Below are positions 13,601 through 17,650 of a DNA stretch of 20,852 nucleotides, in pieces. The position numbers and the translations under genes are program-made. Below the pieces are notes generated by a model. It made no database searches and had not been told where the DNA came from. It saw only the letters and a program-made list of their open reading frames with translations. This stretch comes from a virus, in IMG/VR virus record IMGVR_UViG_3300031857_001678, positions 1 to 20,852 of that record, one strand, 5' to 3'. Each line of letters starts with the position of its first letter. Position 1 is the stretch's first letter.

Positions 13601-13672
13601 AATAAATTCAGGGAGTTGATTGACAACAATATCCTGAATTTTTACTTTTACATCAAAGTTATTTTCTATCAT
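1694..13672 (-). CDS. Giant baseplate/virion structural protein in the gene 7 position
   Basis: This single uninterrupted ORF of 3,992 codons lies between gp6 and gp8, where T4 carries the wedge protein gp7 (1,032 aa). The first ~260 residues look like a wedge or tail core: a helical start, then a segment near residue 195 (FIKEARSFYQSKGTEESFKI) of a type found in phage tail proteins. The rest is beta-rich and repetitive. Family A has HxFxTGDxVxY followed by a YFVxxVDxDTxKLS-like strand, near residues 622, 857, 979, 1650, 1822 and 2949. Family B has GGxGY/SGxxY turns, near 759, 1087, 1130, 1172, 1420, 2050, 2092, 2130, 3375, 3747 and 3792. Family C has GFP..G.L.I..E.I.Y.G, near 93 and 332 with weaker copies near 1575 and 3070. 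Family D is an FIDGVxQxPxxxY-type motif near 3045, 3240 and 3537. A YHYH-type domain spans about 1236-1351. The start has AAGGA 9 nt upstream and follows gp6 after 3 nt. A gp7-equivalent role is inferred from position and N-terminus. Confidence 0.88.
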   Translation of the reverse strand: MIENNFDVKVKIQDIVVNQLPEFILSENPNAAEFLKQYYISQEYAGGTVDILDNLSSYLKLDYLIPEVISNNTSLEESIDLSDDTIVVNSTKGFPKRYGLLKIDDEIITYTGITTNTFTGCIRGFSGVTDYHDPSDPENLVFSTSKSSSHSSNSTITNLSSLFLKEFFNKIKYSLTPGLENIDFSGEINAANFIKEARSFYQSKGTEESFKILFKVLYAESVKVIDLEKYLLKPSSAEFLRKEIIIAERLSGDPTKIVGQEIYSSIDSQSRAAVSNVEIIRRGQKYFYKLSLFVGYTQETSISGSFDIHAKTKVVEKTQPGSEIISVDSTVGFPLSGSLICGNNTIQYSGKSLNQFYGCENITEVINPSDDIRIDQYVISYENGDTLKEVRLRITGVINGIEENNSIYGLNENEYIRVKSIGEVIPNRDENDKQIFANSWIYNTSSRYQIKSIAGSTLVLESDIDKSSLKLGDEVEILIRGTQDLVTSESNIATVASITFVDREISLNGLTDLNGDPFDSLDPGKPYYGRYFDLRRKLRKANSSNVPIEFGNNALISNILNVYNEYDQYFYVATNGLPSYTIEKNIIQKTIENATSTFLNDQDPVTKKYTTVKIKETDDQDNPFRTGDAIVYQSEITDIPELTSGKEYYAEVVSKDNIKLYESKSFIGSSNYVKLSTLSESDGSHTFTLSLQKSNQIGQQSIVRKFPLTRNFQLGDKYSTKDLKTLGLMCNGVEIINARSGDKIYYGPIKSLDVLNGGSNYDVINPPYVEVSPSIGNTCFVQPVISGSISEVLVDPQDFDIQRVISVNLVGGNGKNCVLQPFLASRYREVIFDGRLLENGGGIDIINETITFTSDHKFSNGQEIIYSSVGNDVGIGIFGGSNLSQNRTLVDGGSYYAKLINNKTIQLYESLENFNVGVNTVGFTTTNLFGNHRFRTVDKKTLSYIKVVNQGENYQNRKLIVKSSGISTQRSEVTFTNHNFNTGDLIQYNSTGVGISGLSTTREYFITKLDEDSFKLSDAGLIGSEDTSNFDRRKYVSFASTGSEYHIFKYPDIKIDVVVSYAGTFTGIVTATPIVRGKIVDAYVYESGTGYGSTIINLEKKPLIKIKSGKGGEVRPVIIDGKIMRVEIESSGKEYYSVPRLEVVGDGFGAKLRAIVTNNKISSIVVIDSGREYTESNTKIQVISDGSGAFLDPKIRDLRIDSFRRYGNEILVDTNNNLKYGYLGYDSVIANEEFNDDGSKHSPIIGWAYDGNPIYGSYGYSDPEDPQSDIKALVPGYKITNGAISDRPVGVSTGFFIEDYVFFDSEDLDVYNGRWCKTPQFPNGTYAYFATRNPLTNTSLYPYFIGNNYRSLFVEDNLLLDQTIDINSLGLIRNTFPYKINEKYADNDFIIESNEVASQRLNVDLVSSGSVDSFVITESGSDYKVGDKIIVKNQENDDGVGFNAVVSEVFGRDINSIQTTVEKYNSFTFVWNSTSEVSGFISTYHSLLDNDIITISGISTYINGLQNNHKISVENNLIYLFADLNPSSRVTDIYVSKAIDYIKPDTILKIENEELTVLNIFADKNVLRVIRGNTSAYHPAKTEIKIVPNRFTFPLKTKFFTSKVDNKEYFNPSKCVGIGTTSGVSNSIPDQIGEETLTNSVYTQSIYLPNHKFQTGDLVTLNLPAGSLSGFLVSKNPADSPFNLPSSGLSEDVYVINKTKDTIGIVTSKSLVNSTAGIYFLNTGNANGYDYEYSFETNSNQVTGTVSKIKSLVSLSTSHNLESNDIIRLEVNPNLTVGYGSSSSVKIFYKNDLDQIVANPQFFTNSNVNVSSDEIQILNHGFVTGDKVYYNSDIGSNISGLTTTNYFVYRVDDDTLKLSETLVDVTSNPPNFVNFSSTGGTLHSLSLVHPPLKSYKNNNLFFDLSDSSLNGYQFKIYYDEKFSKEYISSPTENEFNVVGVGSVGISSDASVTINYSANLPQFLYYSLEKTNRTLRSDPDIKYSSRISFENSLYNGNYGITSVGIASTQFYITLNGIPEKLSYVQSDCDSLRYSTLSKNSTGGISDISIVYGGYGYKKIPSFEKIESENGFDASIELKSSSIGKLEKVTVIDQGYEYSVDKSIRPDAYIPPILNLKNVNRVTSIEVLDGGKNYLSSPSITIFDPYDNIVVNSGNLVPKLSSSSISSVEIIEIPYGLSSVNHKLYTENNTNGISISEISNASTVVTCTLVTPVLGFNIAPFSIGDEIFVEGILKNGTTGTGFNSKDYNYKFFTVTNYIPSSPALLEFDLADLTVNPGIAITFSPNANIVNKKNYPEFKVYQEVANFVNNEELLLKKGSSFVGIDLRVISLDADVLKVDGTYDQLKVGDVIKGKLTGVLATISNINSNAGLLEINYSLKQNKDWEKDTGKLNEEYQVLPNNDYFQNLSYSVRSSKTYDELSGPVNQLLHPIGLKNFADVQVSGSSTSFDQEPGETVSTIVLDISEENRVDTINNFDLTLDTNVAENTNISRFIRFKTKRLTNYINCISNLALKIDDISPLFSNLDNRQSNTSTTVDLVDYNENFANFIIEIKDPNSGNIQFSELVTLTDGDKNIFTLEKSSIYSGGNVLGNLYGYVDSSGEQSISLDPTDPYNTDLDIKVLKTNFSSVDVGIGTQSIGFINLNGSTSSVGVGSTASILSVNTADTSALYVSLQILNIDSSEANYVDLYVTHDGTNSYMSEYYFDTTEEQLSSNFIGTFTSTISSGVLTLKCDNITSDNLLIRGKLVGFGSTSLGISTYRFKSTGQPDGDELTCRLQSNYVNSSGSTSVLSVNTEEISSIKSLVKVSIGNTIAMHQVMMIRSGNGDIIVKQYPILSIGSTLGIGTFGSVDGGSTMDMYFYPDPSHTGEMKIQSYNQMFYYLYDELSDPESLEYGNVRESFYLRFFDSINGNRYDKSSFDVRFNGTPIFTKTFNPNNPTVLDPSTGIFTIKNHFFNTGEQLVYTPASTFTSSLPVPLGIGATLNSVGLVTTILPSDVYAIKITNDQFRISTRSDFADLGIGVTFTDTASGNAHQLDMTKKLSKTVISLDGVVQSPIKWSPVSHNLIYNGGQITGSATTFSLTGISTIFPKSILKIDDEYVEVIGVGIGTSTSSEITGIGTYNLVYVSRAVLGSAATVHNDSSEVRVYTGAYDIVKSRLHFISPPKGQNSLDETPSNLPIIKSKFNGRVFLRQDYVTNTLYDDISSQFTGIGQTMTLTVQGINTTGIETGNSLLFINDIFQTPTTENNAGNNYFFTEVGSETKVVFTGITSTNSEIIISDYDVNQNQLPRNGLIVSLGSTPGLGFAPLVGASLTSWSNRVSISSGSITGVSIGSSDYLGSGYYGQVSIGVTQSGHTGNIAVIRANIGSGGTITGFTVVSGGTGYSANPSIIIPEPTYENLSVVGVSRIGVGLTTETGVGLLMNLEVSPSENVGIGSTLFQVSSFKITRPGYGFKLGDVFKPVGLVTAKGLASPVFDFTLTATDIFTDSFSSWQFGELDYMDSIKSLQNGSRKRFPLKYKGELLTFETDDPILNLNSVLIIFIDGVIQDPGTSYQFTGGSSFAFTEAPKAENNISIFFYRGTRDIDTVIVDVVETIKPGDTVRMFKNNYVLGSLTQDSRTVVGIQTSDEIETNLYFGKGIETDVNKYKPLSWTKQKSDKIFNGEYFYKSRNSLESLIYPTAKIIKSVSAADNQIFVDDARFFNYEEDDPGSSVQIIDFNAMIIPQVSLVAASATCVVSSAGTIQSIAILNGGSGYTGLTAELKIASPQNTYTGIGSTAQAFATVVNGSLSTPIVISNPGLGYSISNRPKIIAPFPEFSFENVFDIASVQGFSGIITGIAATTGTGSNPLGIKFNLKISGYSLINVSNFATLNVGYPVLIFDTAVGAGLTSIYVNDSDVVGIGTSFLNNIYTVASISASGINAEIVVNVKSTSNLAGINSIGSNLGKFSWGRLSSMVRKNPISIGISGYTVDVGLSTFPTIQRRGYGFNNSGSVDDNLTG
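2270..11410 (-). repeat. Degenerate GGxGY protein repeats encoded in the giant gene
   Basis: A short motif, hydrophobic-x-V-x-x-G-G-x-x-Y-x-x-x-P-x-I-x-I/V, recurs at least eleven times. Examples are VLNGGSNYDVINPPYVEV near residue 759, VSGGTGYSANPSIIIPEP near 3375 and LNGGSGYTGL near 3747. Some copies lie only ~40 residues apart (1087, 1130, 1172). The same motif occurs twice in gp8, so the family crosses gene boundaries. Confidence 0.7.
4580..11810 (-). repeat. Degenerate HxFxTGD protein repeats encoded in the giant gene
   Basis: At least six coding segments give a strand-turn-strand pattern: H-x-F/L-x-T-G-D/E-x-V-x-Y, a variable loop often holding GISGL or GLTTT, then Y-F/Y-x-x-x-V-D/N-x-D-T/S-x-K/Q-L-S/Y. 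Clear copies are HNFNTGDLIQYN near residue 979, HGFVTGDKVYYN near 1822 and HFFNTGEQLVYTP near 2949; NPFRTGDAIVYQ near 622, HKFSNGQEIIYSS near 857 and HKFQTGDLVTLN near 1650 are more divergent. The copies are dispersed, not tandem, and the DNA has diverged, so this is an old modular expansion. Confidence 0.7.
9618..9966 (-). other. YHYH-type domain inside the giant baseplate protein
   Basis: Residues about 1236-1351 contain SPIIGWAYDGNPIYGSYGY, then a VSTGFFIEDYVF segment, LDVYNGRWCKTPQFPNGTYA with an aromatic YFATRNP, and finally YPYFIGNNYRSLF. The G-W-A-x-D-G-x-P-I-Y-G core and the N-G-R ... P-x-G-T-Y-A-Y-F part match the YHYH family (PF14240, by recall), usually found in secreted bacterial proteins of uncertain function. 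It differs clearly from the surrounding beta repeats. Its role in the virion is unknown; surface or ligand contact is a guess. Confidence 0.65.
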
Positions 13673-13675
13673 TGC

Positions 13676-15604
13676 TTATTTCCTTTTTAATTCCCCATTT
13701 GAATAGCTTGAAGTATAATAATCTCTAATAAATGTTGATCCGGAAATATCATCTCCAGATGAAATAACATCTCTTATCATATTTATAGTGCTCTTATTAA
13801 GAGCGAAACTTAAATATAAATCTTTGAGACCAACCACATCATTAGATTCTGGATACGCTTGAATTTCAATAATATCATTAGGTACTATAGTTGAAGTAAT
13901 ATTAAGAGTATTTAATATTATTTCTCCAGAATTGTAATCAATTGTTCCTGCCGATTTAATCACAACTGGATATGTGCCCAATTGTTTACTTTCTTTAACA
14001 ATAGATAATACTCCCATTCCACTACCATCCAGATTTCCAGATGCATCTTTATTAGGAATGTCTGTAAAATAAACAGTATCCGGAAGACCCGATAATGTAA
14101 ATCCAGTACTTTTAATATTAAAACCGTCAGGGTTAATATGGAATTTATTTCCAAAGCACAATTCATATTGGGCAAATCTATTTAATGCAGCATTCAGATC
14201 TCTTCTAATAATAACCTTTGTAATATTAGAAGTTATAGAATTATCAACATTATCGATAATTTGAAGCAATTTACTGTACTTAAATCTACCACCAAACTTA
14301 TTTACATTTACCGAATTGGCATAAAGATCTAGTGAGTTAATAACATTTGTCCTTAAACTATCAACATTACTAACTTGACTTGAATTGTAGTAAATTGAAC
14401 TATCAATTTCAACATAAAGAACTTTAAGATCTACAATTTCTTGGGAAATGCCACTTAAAGAATAATTTTTTAGTTTTGATAAAATATTTTTTTTATCAAA
14501 ATCTGACACTAAAGATCCATTTTTTGGTTTAATACTAATGAAAACTTTTCCGTATTGTGGTGGGATTAAGTCTTCTCCACCAACAACAGAAACAGATTCT
14601 GTATTTGGGTATATTTGTTGAATGATTGATTCATAGTCTCTTCCAGTAACTGCTCTATATTGCGAAGAATAAACTCTAGGAGCAAAATATTTAATAGATT
14701 CTATGGGCTCTATATCACCACCATTAGATGCCGAACTTATGGTACTAACAATAACAGAGTCAGTTGGAATGACTGTTGCACCAGATGCTGATGATAGAAC
14801 GCCAGAAAAAATAAAATTAGATGGTCCATTCCCATCCTTTCCATTGGTAATGATATAAGTGACTGTGATTACGGAATTATTTTCTAATTTTTTACCAAAA
14901 AATCCATCACCAAAAAGAATTTCATACTTTTCGTCTTTTATTTCTTGAATTAAGTATGATTTTGAATCGCCAGTTATATTTAAAATATTATCTATTCTTG
15001 CATATTCTACACCTTCCCCAGTATCATTAACTCCCTTAACTTTTACAACAATAGTTGAAGTGTCTATAAAGGAGTTATCTAAAATAAATCTCTGATTTAC
15101 TGAAGTATCAACCGTGAACTGTTTTTTAATTAATGTCCCCTGATATACATGGATTGGATCATTAGCAGTTCCAAATGTTGCAACTCCATTATTGACTACT
15201 GTTGTTATATTATTTGGTATTGAAAAAATATATGAAGTTTCGTTATATGATCCAGAGCAAACTATACCTCTATTTAAAGTTAAAGTCGGTGAAGATGTTT
15301 CGGTGGCAACATCAAAGGCAATTAGTGCTTTTGCTGAAGATCTAGAGCGAGGAACATATCCTATCGTCCTTGCAAGAGAGACAACATTTTCTCTAATAGT
15401 TGCAGAATCCAAGAAGGATTCATTAACAACCATATTTGCATTGAATGATGTTATATAAGTGTTATATGCTAACGTATCAATTAAAACTGAAAAGTTAGAT
15501 CCATCAAAGTCAAAATCAGTGAACTTTGAATTTGATCGAAGATAATCTTTAATTGATGTTTTTATCTGATCAAAATCTAGATCAGTAAATTTGGTAAAAG
15601 GCAT
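13676..15604 (-). CDS. gp6: Baseplate wedge subunit gp6 (baseplate J-like)
   Basis: gp6 forms the heterotrimeric wedge core with gp7 and dimerises around the T4 baseplate. The 642-aa length is close to T4 gp6 (660 aa). The N-terminus carries FTDFDFDGSNFSVLIDTLAYN and a VNESFLDSATIRENVVSLAR segment, matching T4 landmarks (FLDYDFEGSRLNVLCDLLAYN, YESFMRTANLRSSVVQAA). Near residue 229 the ILFGDGFFGKKLENNSVITV segment followed by NGKDGNG is the typical signature of the baseplate-J superfamily, and RAVTGRDYE near residue 321 also fits it. The start ATG is separated by 1 nt from the gp25 stop; the stop precedes the giant gene by 3 nt and its last codons supply that gene's AAGGA. This is a late structural operon with tight translational coupling. 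Confidence 0.94.
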   Translation of the reverse strand: MPFTKFTDLDFDQIKTSIKDYLRSNSKFTDFDFDGSNFSVLIDTLAYNTYITSFNANMVVNESFLDSATIRENVVSLARTIGYVPRSRSSAKALIAFDVATETSSPTLTLNRGIVCSGSYNETSYIFSIPNNITTVVNNGVATFGTANDPIHVYQGTLIKKQFTVDTSVNQRFILDNSFIDTSTIVVKVKGVNDTGEGVEYARIDNILNITGDSKSYLIQEIKDEKYEILFGDGFFGKKLENNSVITVTYIITNGKDGNGPSNFIFSGVLSSASGATVIPTDSVIVSTISSASNGGDIEPIESIKYFAPRVYSSQYRAVTGRDYESIIQQIYPNTESVSVVGGEDLIPPQYGKVFISIKPKNGSLVSDFDKKNILSKLKNYSLSGISQEIVDLKVLYVEIDSSIYYNSSQVSNVDSLRTNVINSLDLYANSVNVNKFGGRFKYSKLLQIIDNVDNSITSNITKVIIRRDLNAALNRFAQYELCFGNKFHINPDGFNIKSTGFTLSGLPDTVYFTDIPNKDASGNLDGSGMGVLSIVKESKQLGTYPVVIKSAGTIDYNSGEIILNTLNITSTIVPNDIIEIQAYPESNDVVGLKDLYLSFALNKSTINMIRDVISSGDDISGSTFIRDYYTSSYSNGELKRK

Positions 15605-15605
15605 T

Positions 15606-16007
15606 TTATCTTGTTGCCTCTAATATGAAGGTATATTCTTGTGTGGGGAATTCTTGTCCTATAATATCAAAATATATAGTAACTTCAAACTCATTTATGT
15701 TTGGTCTTGGATCAACCAATATCCTAAGATTATTTACCCTAGGTTCAAAATTTTTAATTGTATTGGTAATTTGTTTTTCAATTATAGATGCAGTTGCATA
15801 GTCTACAAAATTAAACAATGAACTTCTTACATCACATCCAATAACTGAATTAAAAAATCTTTCAGTTGGAATAGTTTCGACGAGATTTCTTACAGATCTT
15901 CGAATTGCGGATTCGTTTTTAAGAATTTGTAGATCTTTCGTAATAGGATGGGGCACAAAAGATAAACTAATATCTTTAAATGCCCTCGATATCCTTTTGA
16001 CTGCCAT
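15606..16007 (-). CDS. gp25: Baseplate wedge subunit gp25
   Basis: This is a small wedge protein that initiates sheath assembly at the baseplate in T4-like phages and is related to contractile-tail GpW/gp25 proteins. Its 133 residues compare with 132 in T4. The GCDVRSSLFNFVD segment, followed by FEPRVNNLRI near residues 83-92, matches the T4 GCDLSDQLFENM and YEPRIDKL segments; the E-P-R motif is the family hallmark. I chose the ATG at 16007 (MAVKRISRAFKDIS) over the in-frame TTG nine bases upstream, because cyanophage gp25 begins this way and the ATG gives the expected length. A TATAAATA word lies 23 nt upstream. In T4 gene 25 is separate from gene 6; 25-6 adjacency is the cyanophage arrangement. 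Confidence 0.93.
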   Translation of the reverse strand: MAVKRISRAFKDISLSFVPHPITKDLQILKNESAIRRSVRNLVETIPTERFFNSVIGCDVRSSLFNFVDYATASIIEKQITNTIKNFEPRVNNLRILVDPRPNINEFEVTIYFDIIGQEFPTQEYTFILEATR

Positions 16008-16030
16008 GTAGAACAAAAATATTCTTGATT

Positions 16031-16038
16031 TATTTATA
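16031..16038 (-). promoter_or_regulatory. Candidate T4-type late promoter for the gp25-gp6-giant operon
   Basis: The minus strand reads TATAAATA in the 32-nt gap between the 80-residue gene and gp25, 23 nt before the gp25 ATG. The word and spacing match the candidate in front of gp8 (19 nt). It would drive the late baseplate genes. No Shine-Dalgarno is seen between it and the ATG. Confidence 0.65.
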
Positions 16039-16039
16039 A

Positions 16040-16282
16040 TTACTTCCAGGATGATCCGTAAGTTGGTTCAGTTCCATAACCCCAATCATCATAGTCTTCA
16101 TCATTACGAATTTTTTCATGAAGTTCAACCTGTTTTTTGAAATCATGACGAGGTGCAGTATCGTGCATAATCTCTTGAATTACTCTTTTTGGTGATGATG
16201 CATCATAATCAGTAATTAATTTTTGTGTACCCCACATTTCTCTCATATAATTTGAATTTCTATCTACTGGTAAATTAGACAT
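16040..16282 (-). CDS. Hypothetical cyanophage protein, 80 aa
   Basis: I do not recognise a family. The product is small and hydrophilic. It starts MSNLPVDRNSNYMREMWGTQ, has a charged middle (HDFKKQVELHEKIRNDEDYDD) likely to be helical, and ends in a Gly/Tyr/Trp-rich tail (WGYGTEPTYGSSWK). There is no signal peptide or membrane segment. A good Shine-Dalgarno (AGGAGC) lies 5 nt before the ATG, which is unusual in this window, and it abuts an 8-bp hairpin. The gene sits between speD and the gp25 late promoter, so it is probably the last gene of the upstream transcription unit. Confidence 0.75.
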   Translation of the reverse strand: MSNLPVDRNSNYMREMWGTQKLITDYDASSPKRVIQEIMHDTAPRHDFKKQVELHEKIRNDEDYDDWGYGTEPTYGSSWK

Positions 16283-16290
16283 TTTAGCTC

Positions 16291-16311
16291 CTGTTTTAAT
16301 GAATAAAACAG
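16291..16311 (-). promoter_or_regulatory. Hairpin abutting the Shine-Dalgarno of the 80-aa gene
   Basis: The minus strand forms CTGTTTTA / TAAAACAG, a perfect 8-bp stem with a 5-nt loop (TTCAT). The 3' arm ends in CAG, whose last bases run into AGGAGC, the ribosome-binding site of the gene at 16282. Folding could partly hide the site; this is an inference from position. Confidence 0.45.
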
Positions 16312-16321
16312 AACTTTTATA

Positions 16322-16341
16322 AAGGAGGTTGCTATCTCCTT
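16322..16341 (-). terminator. Candidate weak terminator after speD
   Basis: The minus strand reads AAGGAG, an 8-nt loop, then CTCCTT, followed by TATAAAAG. It begins 8 nt after the speD stop. The stem is only 6 bp and the U-tract is short and broken, so termination would be partial at best; an RNA-processing or stability hairpin is equally possible. Confidence 0.4.
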
Positions 16342-16349
16342 GTTTCTAT

Positions 16350-16703
16350 TTAACGATTAACCTCACGAAGAGAATAAAAATCCGAATTTAAATATTTTAA
16401 TATTTCCAATGCAATTAAACGTGGATTTCCTTCCCCACAAGTATAAACATCTACTGCCAGACATCCATTTTCTGGCCAAGTATGACACGAAACATGACTT
16501 TCTGCAAGTGAAATAACAATGGTACATCCCTGAGGAATGAAACAATGTGCAAAAATGTTTAAAATTGTCATTTTTGCGCGGGCAATTCCCCTGATCATGA
16601 CTTCTTGAAGCGCCTCTGCGTCATTAATTAGGGTAAAATCAACATCATACACCTCTAAAAGAAGATGTTTACCCATTGAAAATTGTTCCAAGTCGGTTTT
16701 CAC
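16350..16703 (-). CDS. speD: S-adenosylmethionine decarboxylase proenzyme (class 1B)
   Basis: SpeD decarboxylates S-adenosylmethionine to supply aminopropyl groups for spermidine; it self-cleaves to form a pyruvoyl cofactor. The key segment is AESHVSCHTWPENG (residues 67-80) followed by DVYTCGEGNP. In GTG-start numbering the cleavage is between Glu68 and Ser69, His74 is the processing residue and Cys89 the catalytic proton donor; the +5 and +20 spacings match the bacterial short enzyme (Ser63, His68, Cys83). The 117-aa length fits the prokaryotic proenzyme. The longest frame starts at GTG 16703; an ATG at 16676 (MGKHLLLEVYDVD) is a serious alternative, since the family often starts close to GKHLLLE and a NATAAATA word would leave GTG almost leaderless. 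speD is a known auxiliary metabolic gene of cyanophages. It lies 11 nt after the upstream gene's stop. Confidence 0.93.
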   Translation of the reverse strand: MKTDLEQFSMGKHLLLEVYDVDFTLINDAEALQEVMIRGIARAKMTILNIFAHCFIPQGCTIVISLAESHVSCHTWPENGCLAVDVYTCGEGNPRLIALEILKYLNSDFYSLREVNR

Positions 16704-16711
16704 TAAAAAAT

Positions 16712-16719
16712 TATTTATT
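16712..16719 (-). promoter_or_regulatory. Possible late promoter (AATAAATA) before speD
   Basis: The minus strand reads AATAAATA, fitting the cyanophage NATAAATA late pattern, across the stop codon of the upstream gene. If it is used, transcription would start about at the GTG start of speD, which would favour the ATG at 16676. Chance occurrence in A+T-rich DNA is likely. Confidence 0.3.
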
Positions 16720-17305
16720 TTATAAAAAATCCTTTTCTTTTGTAATCACAATCTTTAATAAAATTTGCATTTTCGGTATAATTATCGTCCCAGACTGGTA
16801 TTGCAACTGAATTATTGTATCTAAAGTCAGGATTTCTGCGAAAATGGACTTCAATTAGGTGTCCATTGATGAATTCACAGTTAATCCACTCATAATTACC
16901 CTTTAATTTTTTTAAAATTTCGGGAAAATCAACCTTTTTTTCTATTTTTTCCCATTTTTTCCATTTATAGTAAGGATCATTAGAATTTTTGGTTCCTAAA
17001 ACAACCAAATCAACCTCTTGATGATGAAAATCGACACTTAAGTGATCACCCTCAAAGATTTCACACCAAAATTCGGCAGGGTGCATGTCATCTGTACTGC
17101 TTTCAATCCATTCTTTACGAGCCAGACGCCCCATTCCTAGTAAATTAAAAGATGGACGTACAATATAAAAGTCGGGATTAGGAACCGTGGTCCCGGAAGG
17201 ACCACATGTATAACCTAAAACCCGACTTAAAAATAATTTATTGTATATCCAAAGATCATCGGAGTGTATATGATTCCATTCATCATTACAGTCCAGATGA
17301 TACAT
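16715..17305 (-). CDS. Conserved cyanophage protein, possibly ATP-grasp-like, 196 aa
   Basis: It starts MYHLDCNDEWNHIHSDDLWI. Central elements are PDFYIVRPSFNLLGMGR followed by an Arg/Lys pair, HPAEFWCEIFEGDHLSVDFH, then EWINCEFINGHLIEVHFRRN PDF near residues 140-160, and AIPVWDD. The pattern of a basic residue in a strand followed by a Gly-rich loop, then an acidic 'EIFEG' strand, then 'INGHLIEVHFR' resembles ATP-grasp ligases (nucleotide-binding Lys/Arg and the final Glu/Asn metal site), but the protein is short and lacks a clear N-terminal domain. The reaction and substrate are unknown. Its ATG shares one base with the stop of the 50-aa gene (TAATG), so the two are translationally coupled; speD follows 11 nt downstream. 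Confidence 0.7.
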   Translation of the reverse strand: MYHLDCNDEWNHIHSDDLWIYNKLFLSRVLGYTCGPSGTTVPNPDFYIVRPSFNLLGMGRLARKEWIESSTDDMHPAEFWCEIFEGDHLSVDFHHQEVDLVVLGTKNSNDPYYKWKKWEKIEKKVDFPEILKKLKGNYEWINCEFINGHLIEVHFRRNPDFRYNNSVAIPVWDDNYTENANFIKDCDYKRKGFFIK

Positions 17306-17457
17306 TACCTTTTTCCTTGTCCTCTGTATTTCTTTCTAGCCCCATTGCGAGACGAGGCGGAATACTTTGTTCCACTGCCCGCACCTTGCCTAGACTTCTT
17401 GGGAGCTCCTGGAGTATAAGAAGTCTTACTACTCAGACTAGTTTTTACTTTCGCCAT
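17305..17457 (-). CDS. Small basic Lys/Arg/Ser-rich protein, 50 aa
   Basis: The frame runs from ATG 17457 (MAKVKTSLSSKTSYTPGAPK) to TAA 17307-17305. It is low in hydrophobic residues and rich in Lys, Arg, Ser and Gly, ending RKKYRGQGKR, so it is likely disordered and able to bind nucleic acid. Short basic proteins of this kind with a TPGxPKK element occur near this position in cyanophage genomes, as far as I recall; no function is known. It overlaps the end of the 70-aa gene by 20 nt in another frame, and its stop overlaps the next ATG as TAATG. This compact packing on both sides supports it as a real gene despite its length. Confidence 0.75.
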   Translation of the reverse strand: MAKVKTSLSSKTSYTPGAPKKSRQGAGSGTKYSASSRNGARKKYRGQGKR

Positions 17458-17650
17458 TTTTTAATTCTCCAATAATTTCAGTTTCTATATTCTCCGGAAG
17501 AGGTAATCCGGTCTGATAATACTCGACTGCAAGGTCTTCCATAACATCAAAGTACTCTTGTTCTGAAAGGGCAGTGTAAATTCTCCGCCCATTGCAGATG
17601 ATGTTGTATTTGGAAATCTGTATTTGATTGCTAGTCAATTGTTGTGACAT
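17438..17650 (-). CDS. Conserved small cyanophage protein with YxIxxNGRxIYxxLSExEYFD motif, 70 aa
   Basis: I start it at ATG 17650, which forms TGATG with the glycosyltransferase stop; a longer in-frame extension into that gene (17701) has no support. The core YNIICNGRRIYTALSEQEYF, followed by DVMEDLAVEYYQTGLPLP, reads as two short strands and a helix ending in an acidic stretch. The 63-aa gene at 18458-18649 has the same plan (YHVYHKNNCIYHSLSEEEFH), so the two are probable paralogues. Function is unknown; the fold would fit a small adaptor or inhibitor. It is in the operon led by the glycosyltransferase. Confidence 0.82.
   Translation of the reverse strand: MSQQLTSNQIQISKYNIICNGRRIYTALSEQEYFDVMEDLAVEYYQTGLPLPENIETEIIGELKNGESKN

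Noticed and set aside
15192-15458. Plus-strand 88-codon frame
   Set aside because: Antisense to gp6, which is clearly coding on the minus strand.
17206-17475. Plus-strand 89-codon frame
   Set aside because: Opposes three overlapping minus-strand genes with better support.
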